Counted from the first letter of the stretch, positions 15,129 through 23,220 are shown. The stretch is 29,063 nucleotides of DNA from Lachnospiraceae bacterium (GCA_900751995.1 CAADTP010000005.1:1-29063), one strand, 5' to 3'. The notes: generated from the letters alone by a model not told the origin. Program-made: numbers and translations.

Positions 15129-16076
15129 ATGAAAGAATTATTGTATAAGAAATCAGAGGCAGTTGCCGCTTTGAACCGTGTGGATGGCTTCCATCCGATG
15201 GAACTGGCAAGAAAGATTGGAGAAGAAGGGCAGGAGGAGCAGCTTTATCTGGATGTGAAATACCGGAAGCTATGGTTTCGTCTGGTCAATCCGGCAGGAA
15301 AGATCATCAGCCGGATTATCACTTTCACAGAGAACATGGCAGTTGTGGAAGCACGTATCTATCTGGATAAATGTGATCAGGAAGACAATTATGTAGCCAA
15401 TTCCTTTTCGCAGAAATTCCGGAGCGATGACCCGAAGTTTGGAGACAAATTTCTGGAAATGGCAGAAACAGCAGCCGTAGGAAGGGCATTATCGGATGCC
15501 GGATATGGTGTGCAGTTTGCGGATGTGGGAGAGGAAAATGATCCTGCACAGGTAGATGCCGGAATTCCATATCAGAATCCACAGATGCCGGATTCAGGTG
15601 CCATGGAAAATGCAGCCATGCCGGATTCGGGTGTCATGCCAAATGCCCCTATGCCAACTTATGGAGAGATGCCAGGTCAGCCGGAATATGCAGGCCAGCA
15701 GATGATGAATCAGTTCTATCAGCAGGCACAGGCGGCGGGAAGCACCATTTACCATGGCAGTGGACAAATGCCTGGCTACGGTTCCGCTCCGGCTGCCTCT
15801 ACGCCGCCAAAGACCGGACAGATGCTGCAGGGAGCATTACAGAATCTGGATACGTCCCTTCCGGTAGAAGAACTGATGAAACACATGAACTATGAAATGG
15901 CAGTCGGGACTGTGATTCCGGGAAAGGGAAAATACGGCGGAAAGACCATGGGACAGGTGGCAGTTGAAAGCCCGTCAACGATCCAGTGGTTTGCCGAGCA
16001 ATATTCCGGACCGAACAATCTGGTTCCGGCGGCAGCAAAGGTAATTTTACAAAAAGCAATGCCGATGGCTGGTTAA
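15129..16076 (+). CDS. Candidate ssDNA-annealing protein with ExoX-like C-terminal domain
   Basis: The 315-residue protein has three parts. Residues 1-140 resemble ERF/Rad52-type annealing proteins, with VEARIYLDKC (73-82) and a MAETAAVGRALSDAGYG block (111-127) close to the (T/E)xAxGRALxxAGYG signature. Residues 145-235 are a Pro/Met/Gln/Gly-rich linker. Residues 236-315 carry GKGKYGGKTMGQVAVESPSTIQWF, typical of the ExoX-like C-terminal domain. The start follows AAAGGAG. It lies after the exonuclease and helicase genes, fitting the annealing half of a Red-like pair. The annealing role is inferred from motif and context; the tail call is firmer. Confidence 0.75.
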   Translation: MKELLYKKSEAVAALNRVDGFHPMELARKIGEEGQEEQLYLDVKYRKLWFRLVNPAGKIISRIITFTENMAVVEARIYLDKCDQEDNYVANSFSQKFRSDDPKFGDKFLEMAETAAVGRALSDAGYGVQFADVGEENDPAQVDAGIPYQNPQMPDSGAMENAAMPDSGVMPNAPMPTYGEMPGQPEYAGQQMMNQFYQQAQAAGSTIYHGSGQMPGYGSAPAASTPPKTGQMLQGALQNLDTSLPVEELMKHMNYEMAVGTVIPGKGKYGGKTMGQVAVESPSTIQWFAEQYSGPNNLVPAAAKVILQKAMPMAG

Positions 16077-16083
16077 GGAAGAA

Positions 16084-16110
16084 CCCCGCAGAGAGCTTTT
16101 TTCTGCGGGG
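16084..16110 (+). other. Intercistronic hairpin before the primase gene
   Basis: CCCCGCAGA (16084-16092) pairs perfectly with TCTGCGGGG (16102-16110) 8 bp after the annealing-protein stop. No T-tract follows; a ribosome binding site (AAAGGAGG) does. It may stabilise the upstream message or attenuate translation of the next gene. Confidence 0.6.
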
Positions 16111-16130
16111 GAAAGGAGGAAGAGACCGGG

Positions 16131-17351
16131 ATGTATTATGATATGTCTGGGTTTGATTATGGAATACTGGATGTGGTGCAGGTGCTGCATCTCAGAAAGC
16201 GGCGGGGAAACTATTATGACTGCCCGTTTTGTGGAGAGACGCATGGAAAACTGAATATCAATGTGGAAAAGAATGTATTCCGGTGCAACCGCTGTGATGC
16301 GTCCGGGGGGATGCTGAAGCTTTATGCGGATTTGCACAATGTTACACTCTCCGAAGCAAATCAGCAGATCCGGGAAGCATTAGGAAAAGGAGAATACCGG
16401 ACGGATTATATCAAAGCAACGCCGGTACAGGAAGAAAAGGCAACGGCAGAGCTTGCACCCATAGAGGAAATCCACCGGACGTATCAGAGAATGCTGTCCA
16501 TGCTCACGCTTAACAGGAAGCATCAGGAGGATCTGCAAAGACGAGGATTAAAACCGGAACAGATCGAAGCACAGCGTTACCGGAGTGTCCCGCTGTTTGG
16601 AATGAAGAAGCTGGTCAAAAGGCTGGCAGAAGAAGGATATATGGTGAAAGGCGTGCCGGGATTCTACCGGGATACAGACGGAAACTGGACGATTAACTTC
16701 AAAGCAGAAAACTCAGGAATCCTGATTCCCATAGTTTCTTTGGACGGGTTCATCCAGGGTTTTCAGATCCGGGTAGATCATGTGACTGACACGAAAAAAT
16801 ATATCTGGCTGTCCAGTGTCAATTATGACCAGGGAGTTTCCTCCGGAAGTCCGGTACATGTGATCGGTGATCTTGCCGCAGAACGTGTCTATCTGACCGA
16901 AGGAGCCTTAAAAGGGACCATAGCCCATTATCTGTCCGGCGCTACCTTTGTGTGCGTTGCCGGAGTGAACCAGTACCGGAATCTGAAACCGGTGCTGGAG
17001 CGGATGAAAGGATATGGGATGAAACAGCTTTTGGAGGCGTATGACATGGATAAGAAGATGAAAGTAGCCTGCAATAAGCATGACAGTAAGTGTGCGGTCT
17101 GTTTTGAGCGTTCCCCTGTTATCTGCCAGCATAAGGCGGAGAAACGGAGGATTATCCAGAACGGCTGCAATAAGGTCTATGAAATCTGCCGGGAGCTTTC
17201 CCTGCCGATGAACCGGATGGTCTGGGATATGGACGAGAGCGGGGAGTGGAACGGGAAACACAAGGGGATTGATGACTATTTAGCCGCCATCAAACAGAAG
17301 GAAGGAACCGGGGCACAGACTTCGGCTCTTCCGAAAGGAGAACAATCATGA
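16131..17351 (+). CDS. CHC2 zinc-finger primase with Toprim-like domain
   Basis: The 406-residue protein starts with a zinc ribbon typical of DnaG-type primases: Cys31 and Cys34 in CPFCGETHGKLNINV, Cys52 and Cys55 in FRCNRCDASGG. After a spacer (90-235) comes a DUF3854/Toprim-like region with VYLTEGALKGTIAHYLSG and GVNQYRNLKPVLERMK. A late motif VWDMDESGEW could supply acidic metal ligands, and an inserted Cys-rich stretch (KHDSKCAVCFERSPVICQHK) may bind a second metal. The start is uncertain: GGAGG is 11 bp from this ATG, and another ATG lies four codons on. It probably primes DNA synthesis for the element. The stop overlaps the sortase start as ATGA. Confidence 0.85.
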   Translation: MYYDMSGFDYGILDVVQVLHLRKRRGNYYDCPFCGETHGKLNINVEKNVFRCNRCDASGGMLKLYADLHNVTLSEANQQIREALGKGEYRTDYIKATPVQEEKATAELAPIEEIHRTYQRMLSMLTLNRKHQEDLQRRGLKPEQIEAQRYRSVPLFGMKKLVKRLAEEGYMVKGVPGFYRDTDGNWTINFKAENSGILIPIVSLDGFIQGFQIRVDHVTDTKKYIWLSSVNYDQGVSSGSPVHVIGDLAAERVYLTEGALKGTIAHYLSGATFVCVAGVNQYRNLKPVLERMKGYGMKQLLEAYDMDKKMKVACNKHDSKCAVCFERSPVICQHKAEKRRIIQNGCNKVYEICRELSLPMNRMVWDMDESGEWNGKHKGIDDYLAAIKQKEGTGAQTSALPKGEQS

Positions 17352-18130
17352 GAAAAAAAGGAAATACGGTTCTTGCAGGACTCATTATCTGCCTGTTGCT
17401 TGTTTTTCTCGCAGCGGCAGGAAAACTCTTTGGTGCTTATCTGAAGTATCAGAAAGGGGACGTAAGTTACGAGAAACTGCAGGAATATGTTCAGGAACCA
17501 GAGGAAGAAGAATCACCGGAGTCTGAGAAAGAAAAGGAGGAACCTAAGAATAGGTATCTAGAAATTGATTTTGCAGGTTTAAAAGCGGTTAATCCGGATG
17601 TCATAGCGTGGATTCAGATTCCGGCACTGGATATTAGTTATCCGGTGGTACAGGGGAAAGATAATGCATATTATCTTCATCACCTTTTTTCGGGAGAATC
17701 CAATATCAACGGGAGCATCTTTGTGGACTGCCATAATCAGCCGGACTTTACGGATCAGAATACGATCGTGTACGGGCATAATATGAAAAACGGGAGCATG
17801 TTCGGAACTCTGGATAAGTACCAAGACAAAGAGCTATTTGAACAACATCCGGAGTTTTATCTCTATTTGCCGGACAAGATCCTCAAGTATCGTATCTTTT
17901 CCTGCTATGCGGGAAGAACCGGAAGTGAGGGATATAGGTATCATTTCCCGGAAGCGGAAGATTTTCAGACGTTTCTGGATACGGTGTCTTCTTATAGGGA
18001 TTATGATACCGGCACCGAGCTGTCGGCAACGGATCGGATAGTTACGCTGTCTACCTGTGTCAATTCCAGACGGAATTATCGCTATCTGGTACATGGAAAA
18101 TTAAGCAGTGAGATCATCACAGAGGAATAA
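17348..18130 (+). CDS. Class B sortase
   Basis: The 260-residue protein has an N-terminal membrane anchor (8-27), an acidic linker (48-67) and a sortase B catalytic domain. Catalytic residues are His144 in VYGHNMKNGSMFG, Cys237 in TLSTCVNS and Arg245 in NYRYLVHGKL. Sortase B enzymes attach proteins to peptidoglycan at NPQTN-like signals, or build pili. The start overlaps the primase stop by 4 bp, so it is cotranscribed with DNA metabolism genes. The substrate is not in the window; a conjugation-related surface protein further along the element is a reasonable guess. Confidence 0.92.
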   Translation: MRKKGNTVLAGLIICLLLVFLAAAGKLFGAYLKYQKGDVSYEKLQEYVQEPEEEESPESEKEKEEPKNRYLEIDFAGLKAVNPDVIAWIQIPALDISYPVVQGKDNAYYLHHLFSGESNINGSIFVDCHNQPDFTDQNTIVYGHNMKNGSMFGTLDKYQDKELFEQHPEFYLYLPDKILKYRIFSCYAGRTGSEGYRYHFPEAEDFQTFLDTVSSYRDYDTGTELSATDRIVTLSTCVNSRRNYRYLVHGKLSSEIITEE

Positions 18131-18192
18131 AAGAATCGTGCTGGTGTGAGAAGAAATTTCTTATGCCAGCTTTTATTATGGGAGGAAATGTA

Positions 18193-18609
18193 ATGGGAAC
18201 AGCATTGGTTATGGAACATGCAAACGCACTGGCACAGATGATAGTCAGTGAAAAGGACAAGTTATTTGATGAAAGAGTGGAGGCTCTTGTAAAACTTTAT
18301 AGAAGGGCGGAATTTTATCTGAAGCAGGGATTTCTGGAGAGCATCGTCTGCGAGTTCCATCGGAAGAAAGTGGAAATGATTATGCAGGCGGAAACAAAAG
18401 GAGAGATTACGGAAATACTGAAGTTATCAAAACCGCATTTTGACGGGAAAAAATTTGTCTATACCTCTCCGTATGCTGTGGAAGAGGAAGAGCTTCTCCT
18501 TTGGTCTCTGACATCACTGCAAGGTCCACTCCGGGATGAAGGGTATCGAAGATATCGGGAATTATTTGAGAAGTGCCTGCCGGAGATGGCAGAAAAGATT
18601 CCGGCGTAG
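18193..18609 (+). CDS. Hypothetical protein at the end of the operon
   Basis: The 138-residue protein starts at the ATG following GGGAGGAAAT; an earlier ATG (18163) lacks such a site. The sequence is helical and charged, with VEALVKLYRRAEFYLKQG and ESIVCEFHRKKVEMIMQAE, and no membrane segment. I do not recognise a family. It lies 62 bases after the sortase and is the last gene before an AT-rich island of opposite orientation, so it likely ends the transcript or marks where the island entered. Confidence 0.65.
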   Translation: MGTALVMEHANALAQMIVSEKDKLFDERVEALVKLYRRAEFYLKQGFLESIVCEFHRKKVEMIMQAETKGEITEILKLSKPHFDGKKFVYTSPYAVEEEELLLWSLTSLQGPLRDEGYRRYRELFEKCLPEMAEKIPA

Positions 18610-18661
18610 AACAATGGCATAACAAAGGAACGAAAAAACTATCTTTTATTTTACTGTAATT

Positions 18662-18802
18662 TCACTCTTTATTGAATCTGCAATACTTTACAAAGTTTTT
18701 TACGGAAAAATGCTTCGGATTAATATACTTAACACCAGTATCTATCAGCTTAAATTTTGAATAACCAAACACCAGTGTTTCATTATTCACAAAAATCGTC
18801 AT
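18662..18802 (-). pseudogene. Small ORF, possible 3' part of a decayed gene
   Basis: On the minus strand, ATG at 18802 opens 46 codons (MTIFVNNETLVFGYSKFKL..., ending KYCRFNKE). It overlaps the end of the ORF at 18783-19061 by 20 nt in another frame and has no good ribosome binding site. The two together look like one protein split by a frameshift. Base composition matches the AT-rich island. Confidence 0.4.
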
Positions 18803-19061
18803 CTATCCAGAAAGCAGGTAAAATATGTTCACAATAATCAGAGTATTTTCTGCATTCAATACATTCTTCATCTAAAGAATCTACGCCGACATAATGAATA
18901 TGATAATCTACAGTATCGTTTACAAATCTTTCAAGGAAGATGTTCAAAACAAAGGCTACTCTATCATCACAATAAACATAACCAATTAAATTCTTATGAA
19001 TGATACAGTAAACGAGATAAACACAGCGTGTATCAACGATGCAGTTGAAATTGTATCCAGA
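18783..19061 (-). pseudogene. ORF without start codon, possible 5'-truncated gene
   Basis: This minus-strand frame is open for 92 codons but has no ATG or GTG, and only one late TTG. It reads coherently: VYCDDRVAFVLNIFLERF, then VGVDSLDEECIECRKYSDYC, ending AFWIDDDFCE. The Cys pattern (CIEC, YC, FC) suggests a metal site. No family is recognised. The lack of a start and the overlap with the next frame argue for a degraded gene at the edge of the sigma-factor island. Confidence 0.4.
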
Positions 19062-19104
19062 TTAAAGCCTATTTATACTTTAAAGCATGCACGGAGACAG
19101 CAAG

Positions 19105-19134
19105 AAGACCTATTCCTGTACGGAAGAGGTCTTC
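19105..19134 (-). terminator. Hairpin after the anti-sigma-like gene
   Basis: AAGACCTATTCC and GGAAGAGGTCTT form a 12-bp stem with one mismatch around a 5-base loop. It lies 53 bp beyond the anti-sigma-like gene's stop on the minus strand. The T-tract is weak. Confidence 0.5.
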
Positions 19135-19186
19135 CTGTCCTTATACTAAAGTTAATTGGTATGCTGAAGTCCCGCAAAAGCAACAT

Positions 19187-19993
19187 TTAATTTACCTCCA
19201 GATTACCGCTTTTAAGAGATAGATAATCGGAACTTCCGCTAAGCAGATAGAAAAAATATTCCCCTTTTTCATCTGGTGAGAAACTATATTTTCCACTCAG
19301 TTCATCGAACACTTCTCCTTCATACATTATCCCGTCTTTTACATAACCGATAATCAAATCTTGGGATACTGTAATGTCTGATTTATATTTATCAAACGAA
19401 ATGACTATATTATCTTTATCAGTTAGTTCCCATCCCTTTCCATTGTCTTGTGTAAGTACACAAAGTGAATTGTTGATTAGAATTATTTCTGGAATGATAT
19501 ACATTTCATCTGATTTATCAGTAGGAATCTCTACTATTGATGATGGTATGAAATTAGGCATCAGACTGCTTTTAACAATTCTGCTTTCAGGAAATTCTGA
19601 TGAAGATTTGGCTAATTCCTCAATATCAACAACTTTCCCCTTTTCATTGGTATATACACCGTCTTTTAATATGATGTAGCTTCTATCATTGGTTTCTGTC
19701 CCGATTAAATGTCGATTGCTGTCATCAATTAAAGCCGATGTTAACAGATGACTGATTGCAGCATATACAGGCATACACAAAAACACTGAAACCACAGTTA
19801 CAATAATTGCAGTTCTATAAGTGAACTTTAAAGGCTTATGTTTTGAAGCTGTTTTACAAAATACATTTTGACGTATCTTTTGTTTGGAATATTTTTTCAG
19901 TATTTTATTGCAATCATGAAAATACACTTCCTCAATAAAAGATTCATCAATTTCACTCATTAACTCATTCAAAGAAAATTTTACAGTCTTCAT
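19187..19993 (-). CDS. Membrane protein, probable anti-sigma factor
   Basis: The 268-residue protein has a cytoplasmic N-terminus (1-58), one membrane segment (about 60-81, TAIIVTVVSVFLCMPVYAAI) and a long outer domain (85-268) with no recognised family. This layout is typical of anti-sigma factors. Its start lies inside the upstream sigma gene (29-bp overlap), so the two are translationally linked. There is no clear ZAS zinc motif. The outer part probably senses a signal or a partner protein. The anti-sigma role is inferred from topology and gene order. Confidence 0.7.
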   Translation of the reverse strand: MKTVKFSLNELMSEIDESFIEEVYFHDCNKILKKYSKQKIRQNVFCKTASKHKPLKFTYRTAIIVTVVSVFLCMPVYAAISHLLTSALIDDSNRHLIGTETNDRSYIILKDGVYTNEKGKVVDIEELAKSSSEFPESRIVKSSLMPNFIPSSIVEIPTDKSDEMYIIPEIILINNSLCVLTQDNGKGWELTDKDNIVISFDKYKSDITVSQDLIIGYVKDGIMYEGEVFDELSGKYSFSPDEKGEYFFYLLSGSSDYLSLKSGNLEVN

Positions 19994-20558
19994 ATCTAAA
20001 TCCCTTCTTTTCCATTTTTAGTTTTAATTTTTTACGTCCGCGTAACAGTTTGGATTTTACTGTAGATTCTTTTAATCCGGTTTCTTCTGCTATTACAGCG
20101 ATTGTCTTAGTGTAATAGTAGTACGAGATAAAACATTTTCTTTCGTCAACTGATAGTTCATATATGCTTTCTTTTAAGCATTTGATTACTTCTTCTTTTA
20201 ACGGCCCGTATTCAATATGTTCGTTCGTTCCAACCTGAAACGCATCTTCGTAATTTTCAAAATGCATCTTAGAGGTTTTTCGTAATGCGTTTTTTGCCAT
20301 GTTTCTTGCGATTGTTCCTAAATAGGGTTTGAATGTGCTGTAGTTATCTGTATCTAAATCTGCACTGTAATTCCATAGAGCTACAAAAACATTAGACACG
20401 ACCGCCTCCTTGTCTTCATATGGCAAAGCACTTCCAATAATATTCTCGACTATGTATACAACATATCTGTAGTATTTGTTCATACATATTTTTAAAGCGC
20501 GCTCATCTTTATTTTTTAGTTCGAGCATCAGTTGTTTCTCATCTATGTTAAATAACAT
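19965..20558 (-). CDS. ECF-type RNA polymerase sigma factor
   Basis: The 197-residue protein has the two-domain layout of small sigma-70 factors. Region 2 spans about 15-90, with NKYYRYVVYIVENIIG and a YLGTIARNMAKNALRK end. Region 4 spans about 125-185, with LSVDERKCFISYYYY, IAEETGLKESTVKSKLLRGRKKLK. Region 4 is a helix-turn-helix that binds the -35. It is followed and overlapped by the membrane protein. The next gene upstream on the same strand encodes a secreted protein, a candidate target. The gene is AT-rich compared with the surrounding element, so it probably came from another source. Confidence 0.88.
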   Translation of the reverse strand: MLFNIDEKQLMLELKNKDERALKICMNKYYRYVVYIVENIIGSALPYEDKEAVVSNVFVALWNYSADLDTDNYSTFKPYLGTIARNMAKNALRKTSKMHFENYEDAFQVGTNEHIEYGPLKEEVIKCLKESIYELSVDERKCFISYYYYTKTIAVIAEETGLKESTVKSKLLRGRKKLKLKMEKKGFRYEDCKIFFE

Positions 20559-20707
20559 GCTTCTACCTCATAAATTCAGTGAATACTATAGCAGTGGTTT
20601 AATAATGGGAATGTGTATTTTCAAAAAAGGGAACCGAGAAACCAAGTTAAAAAGCTTCAATTAAAATCAGGATAAGTACTCACCAGCACTTGAAATATTT
20701 TCCACTA

Positions 20708-21208
20708 TTAAAATGTAATAGAAAATGATTTGATTGTAAAGGCATCAGAGGACAGATTAGTTACCATGCCGTAATAGTAATCTGTTGCCTGTGTCGTAAA
20801 TCCTGAACGCAAACCACTTGCTGTAATCTCACGCACAAATTCTGATGAAGGTCCAGCTACGTATGCGCGTACTCTTGAACGATGAAAAGCAGAACGGCTC
20901 AAAGTGTAATTTATAGTTATGTATCTGCCGCTATTACAATAAAGTCCCATACTGTTATTTGATGGTGTTAATATGGCGACTTCGCCATTTTTCAATGTGA
21001 TTCCGCGCCAAGTATATCGGGCATATGCATTTGGAATAACACCTTCTTCAACAACTTTCTGCAGGCTTTCGTTAGCAAACACAGTGTACTTCCATTCAAT
21101 CATATTAGGGTCATCTGTAAGCGGCTCTGCTGCAAAAACATTAACACTTAGCGACAGCATCATAACGAGTGTTAGGATAAAACTGATTATTTTTTTATAA
21201 GCCTTCAT
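20708..21208 (-). CDS. Secreted protein of unknown function
   Basis: The 166-residue protein starts at 21208, behind GGAAAGGAG about 12 bp upstream; the longer frame to 21370 is AT-rich and lacks a site. A signal peptide is clear: MKAYKK, a hydrophobic core, and cleavage likely after NVFA. The mature part (about 138 residues) is rich in Ser, Thr, Tyr and predicted strands, with WRGITLKNGEVAILTPS and TINYTLSRSAFHRSRVRAYV. No family is recognised. It lies upstream of the sigma/anti-sigma pair on the same strand and may be controlled by it. An antimicrobial, adhesive or signal function would be a guess. Confidence 0.7.
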   Translation of the reverse strand: MKAYKKIISFILTLVMMLSLSVNVFAAEPLTDDPNMIEWKYTVFANESLQKVVEEGVIPNAYARYTWRGITLKNGEVAILTPSNNSMGLYCNSGRYITINYTLSRSAFHRSRVRAYVAGPSSEFVREITASGLRSGFTTQATDYYYGMVTNLSSDAFTIKSFSITF

Positions 21209-21425
21209 ATATGTACACGACTCCTTTCCAAGGTTCCCTTTGTAATAAGATACACAGTAAATATTGTAACGGTTGCATTTATTTAAAAAATTAAAAAAGA
21301 TAATTTTTAATTTTTGTTTTTTGAATTTTTTGATTGGTAAAATAAGAAAATGGATTATAAAGAGTTGCACTCTAGGTACCTCCTACGTACAGAATAAGTA
21401 TCAAATACAAAGGAGTGAAATCATT

Positions 21426-22364
21426 ATGATTAAAAAATTAAGAGTAGCCGTGGATCACGGGAACCGGAACATGAAAACCTGTCATTTTATCTTTACCACA
21501 GGACTGACGGAACAGGATAAAAAGCCTGCCAGGGGAGAGAAGTATCTGAAATATCAGGGAAAGTATTATACCCTTAGTGAGAAGCGGATTCCGTACCAGA
21601 GGGACAAGACGCAGGACAGCCGGAACCGATTCTGGATTCTGACTTTATTTGCCATTGCAATGGAGCTGGAGCAGAAAAGCCAGATCCAGCCGGAGGATGT
21701 CATTCAGGTGGAACTTCCGATTGGGCTTCCGCCGAAGCATTTTGCAGAGCTTTGTGAGAGATATGAACGCTATTTCAAAGGGGACGGGAAGGTGCAGGAA
21801 CTGTGCTTCAACGATAAAGTCTATCACCTCTGTATACAGAATGTAATGGCGTTTCCGCAGGATTATGCAGCCATGATGACGAGGATGATGGAAATCCGTG
21901 AGATTCCGAAAGTCGTAGGGATTGATATTGGCGGATTTACTTCTGATTATCTTCTGATGAGAAGTGGCAGACCGGATATGGATTATTGTGATTCTCTGGA
22001 AAAAGGTGTGATTACCATGTATAACGATATCATTTCCAGTATTAACAGTGAATATGACATGCTTCTGGAGGAGGCAGATATCGACAGTATCATCAAGGGA
22101 AAAACGCAGTATTATGAGGAAGCTGTTGTACAGGCAGTAGAAACCATGGTTCAGAATTTTGTTACCGATCTTCTGAACAGCATCCGAGAGCGGGGCATTG
22201 ATACAAAATCTACTTATACGGTGTTTATCGGCGGCGGAGCAGTGCTTCTGGAACGATTTCTGGAGCAGGCAGACCGGTTGGGAAAACATACCTTTATCCG
22301 GGATATGAAAGCAAATGCCGATGGATATGATCTTTTGTATCGCATGACACAGGCTGGAGTGTGA
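21426..22364 (+). CDS. ParM/StbA-like plasmid segregation actin
   Basis: The 313-residue protein belongs to the ParM-type actin ATPases, which polymerise to push DNA copies apart. Phosphate-1 motif is VAVDHGNRNMKT (7-18), phosphate-2 is VVGIDIGGFTSDYL (about 161-174), and the adenosine motif is VFIGGGAVLLERF near residue 275. The start follows AAAGGAGTG; the longer frame upstream is not supported. It is followed 4 bp later by a small protein that looks like its ParR partner. A partition pair on an integrated element suggests a stage where it exists as a circle or replicates outside the chromosome. Confidence 0.87.
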   Translation: MIKKLRVAVDHGNRNMKTCHFIFTTGLTEQDKKPARGEKYLKYQGKYYTLSEKRIPYQRDKTQDSRNRFWILTLFAIAMELEQKSQIQPEDVIQVELPIGLPPKHFAELCERYERYFKGDGKVQELCFNDKVYHLCIQNVMAFPQDYAAMMTRMMEIREIPKVVGIDIGGFTSDYLLMRSGRPDMDYCDSLEKGVITMYNDIISSINSEYDMLLEEADIDSIIKGKTQYYEEAVVQAVETMVQNFVTDLLNSIRERGIDTKSTYTVFIGGGAVLLERFLEQADRLGKHTFIRDMKANADGYDLLYRMTQAGV

Positions 22365-22368
22365 TTTT

Positions 22369-22740
22369 ATGGGAAAGAAAAATCCGTTTGTATTCACTAT
22401 TGGTTTTGATAAGTCGGATCCAGATCACGTGTATGTGACAGAACTTCTGAATACGACAGAGAAAAAAGCAAAACTGATCGTTGCGGCAATTCTGGCATAT
22501 ACGGGAAGAACGGATGAGACAGGTAATGGCAGTATAAGCATGGAACCGGATATGCTCCGGCCAATGATGCAGCAAATCATCCGGGAAGAAGTAAGAAAGG
22601 TATTGGAAGGGCAGGACGTTTCTAAGATAAATAGAGAAATGCCCACAGAAGTTGATTTGATGGAAGAAGAACCGCTGCGGATGGATCAGACTATGAGACA
22701 GAATGTAGTGGATGCTATCAGTGCATTTCGCAGGGCATAA
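22369..22740 (+). CDS. Candidate ParR-like centromere-binding partner
   Basis: The 123-residue protein sits 4 bp behind the actin gene. The N-terminal part (6-45, PFVFTIGFDKSDPDHVYVTELLN then KAKLIVAAILAYTG) looks like a strand followed by two helices, consistent with a ribbon-helix-helix fold as in ParR. The C-terminal half is acidic and helical (EEVRKVLEG, MRQNVVDAISAFRRA) and could contact the filament. Assignment rests on fold-like pattern and position. Its likely binding site is the set of 11-bp repeats just downstream. Confidence 0.65.
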   Translation: MGKKNPFVFTIGFDKSDPDHVYVTELLNTTEKKAKLIVAAILAYTGRTDETGNGSISMEPDMLRPMMQQIIREEVRKVLEGQDVSKINREMPTEVDLMEEEPLRMDQTMRQNVVDAISAFRRA

Positions 22741-22745
22741 AAAAG

Positions 22746-22790
22746 CAGGAGAGATACACATGCTTATGGCAGTGTACTCTCCTGTTCTTT
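22746..22790 (+). terminator. Terminator of the partition pair
   Basis: CAGGAGAG and a following TACAC pair with GTGTA and CTCTCCTG (ending 22784) with a one-base bulge. TTCTTT follows. Confidence 0.7.
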
Positions 22791-22816
22791 GTATCAGAAT
22801 GGGAATAGACAGAAAA

Positions 22817-22849
22817 CTCACAGACTATTCACAGATTACTCACAGATTG
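22817..22849. repeat. Three 11-bp direct repeats, candidate partition site
   Basis: CTCACAGACTA, TTCACAGATTA and CTCACAGATTG follow each other without a gap; TCACAGA starts at 22818, 22829 and 22840. A degenerate fourth unit (ACAGA at 22809-22813, in phase) precedes them. A TATAAT lies at 22856-22861. Eleven-bp repeats are the ParR target in plasmid R1, although there they lie upstream of parM. Confidence 0.65.
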
Positions 22850-22890
22850 TCTTTGTATAATGTGTAGATGATGAAGGATACGGGAGAGCC

Positions 22891-23220
22891 TTAACTTAGG
22901 TTCTTGAATCCATCCAGAAGTCCACGCAGTGTAGAAAGGGCAAGCTGTTTCTGCTCCTCCGGGCAGGAATTTAGTTCTGCCATGATTTGCTGCATGGTAG
23001 AATCCGGGTTCGTTTTCTGGTTAGAAAATATAGCATCTATGGAAATATGTAAGTAAGTTGCCAAGGCATAAAGTGTTTCCAACTGTGGATTGCCAATATA
23101 GTTTTCAATATCAGAGACAGTCCGTAAAGAAATCTTTGCCTGTTCCGCAAGGCTGTTTTGCGAAAGATTGCGGCGGAGACGTTCTTCCCTGACTGCATCT
23201 CCCAATAATTTTTTCACCAT
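22891..23220 (-). CDS. XRE-family transcriptional regulator
   Basis: The 109-residue protein has a clear helix-turn-helix at about residues 8-62 (REERLRRNLSQNSLAEQAKISLRTVSDIENYIGNPQ, read in pieces). A helical tail follows (STMQQIMAELNSCPEEQKQL). GAGGTGAT precedes the ATG by 6 bp. It is divergent from a disrupted small gene and the sigma / HTH_16 pair. Repeats GCGTTA at 23276 and 23286 in the divergent region could be its operator. Such regulators often hold conjugation genes silent. Confidence 0.88.
   Translation of the reverse strand: MVKKLLGDAVREERLRRNLSQNSLAEQAKISLRTVSDIENYIGNPQLETLYALATYLHISIDAIFSNQKTNPDSTMQQIMAELNSCPEEQKQLALSTLRGLLDGFKNLS

Noticed and set aside
18996..19190. 64-codon plus-strand ORF
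   Set aside because: It runs opposite a coherent minus-strand frame and across a hairpin, with no ribosome binding site.
22806..22861. CRISPR array
   Set aside because: The repeats are 11 bp and contiguous with no spacers, and no cas gene is present.
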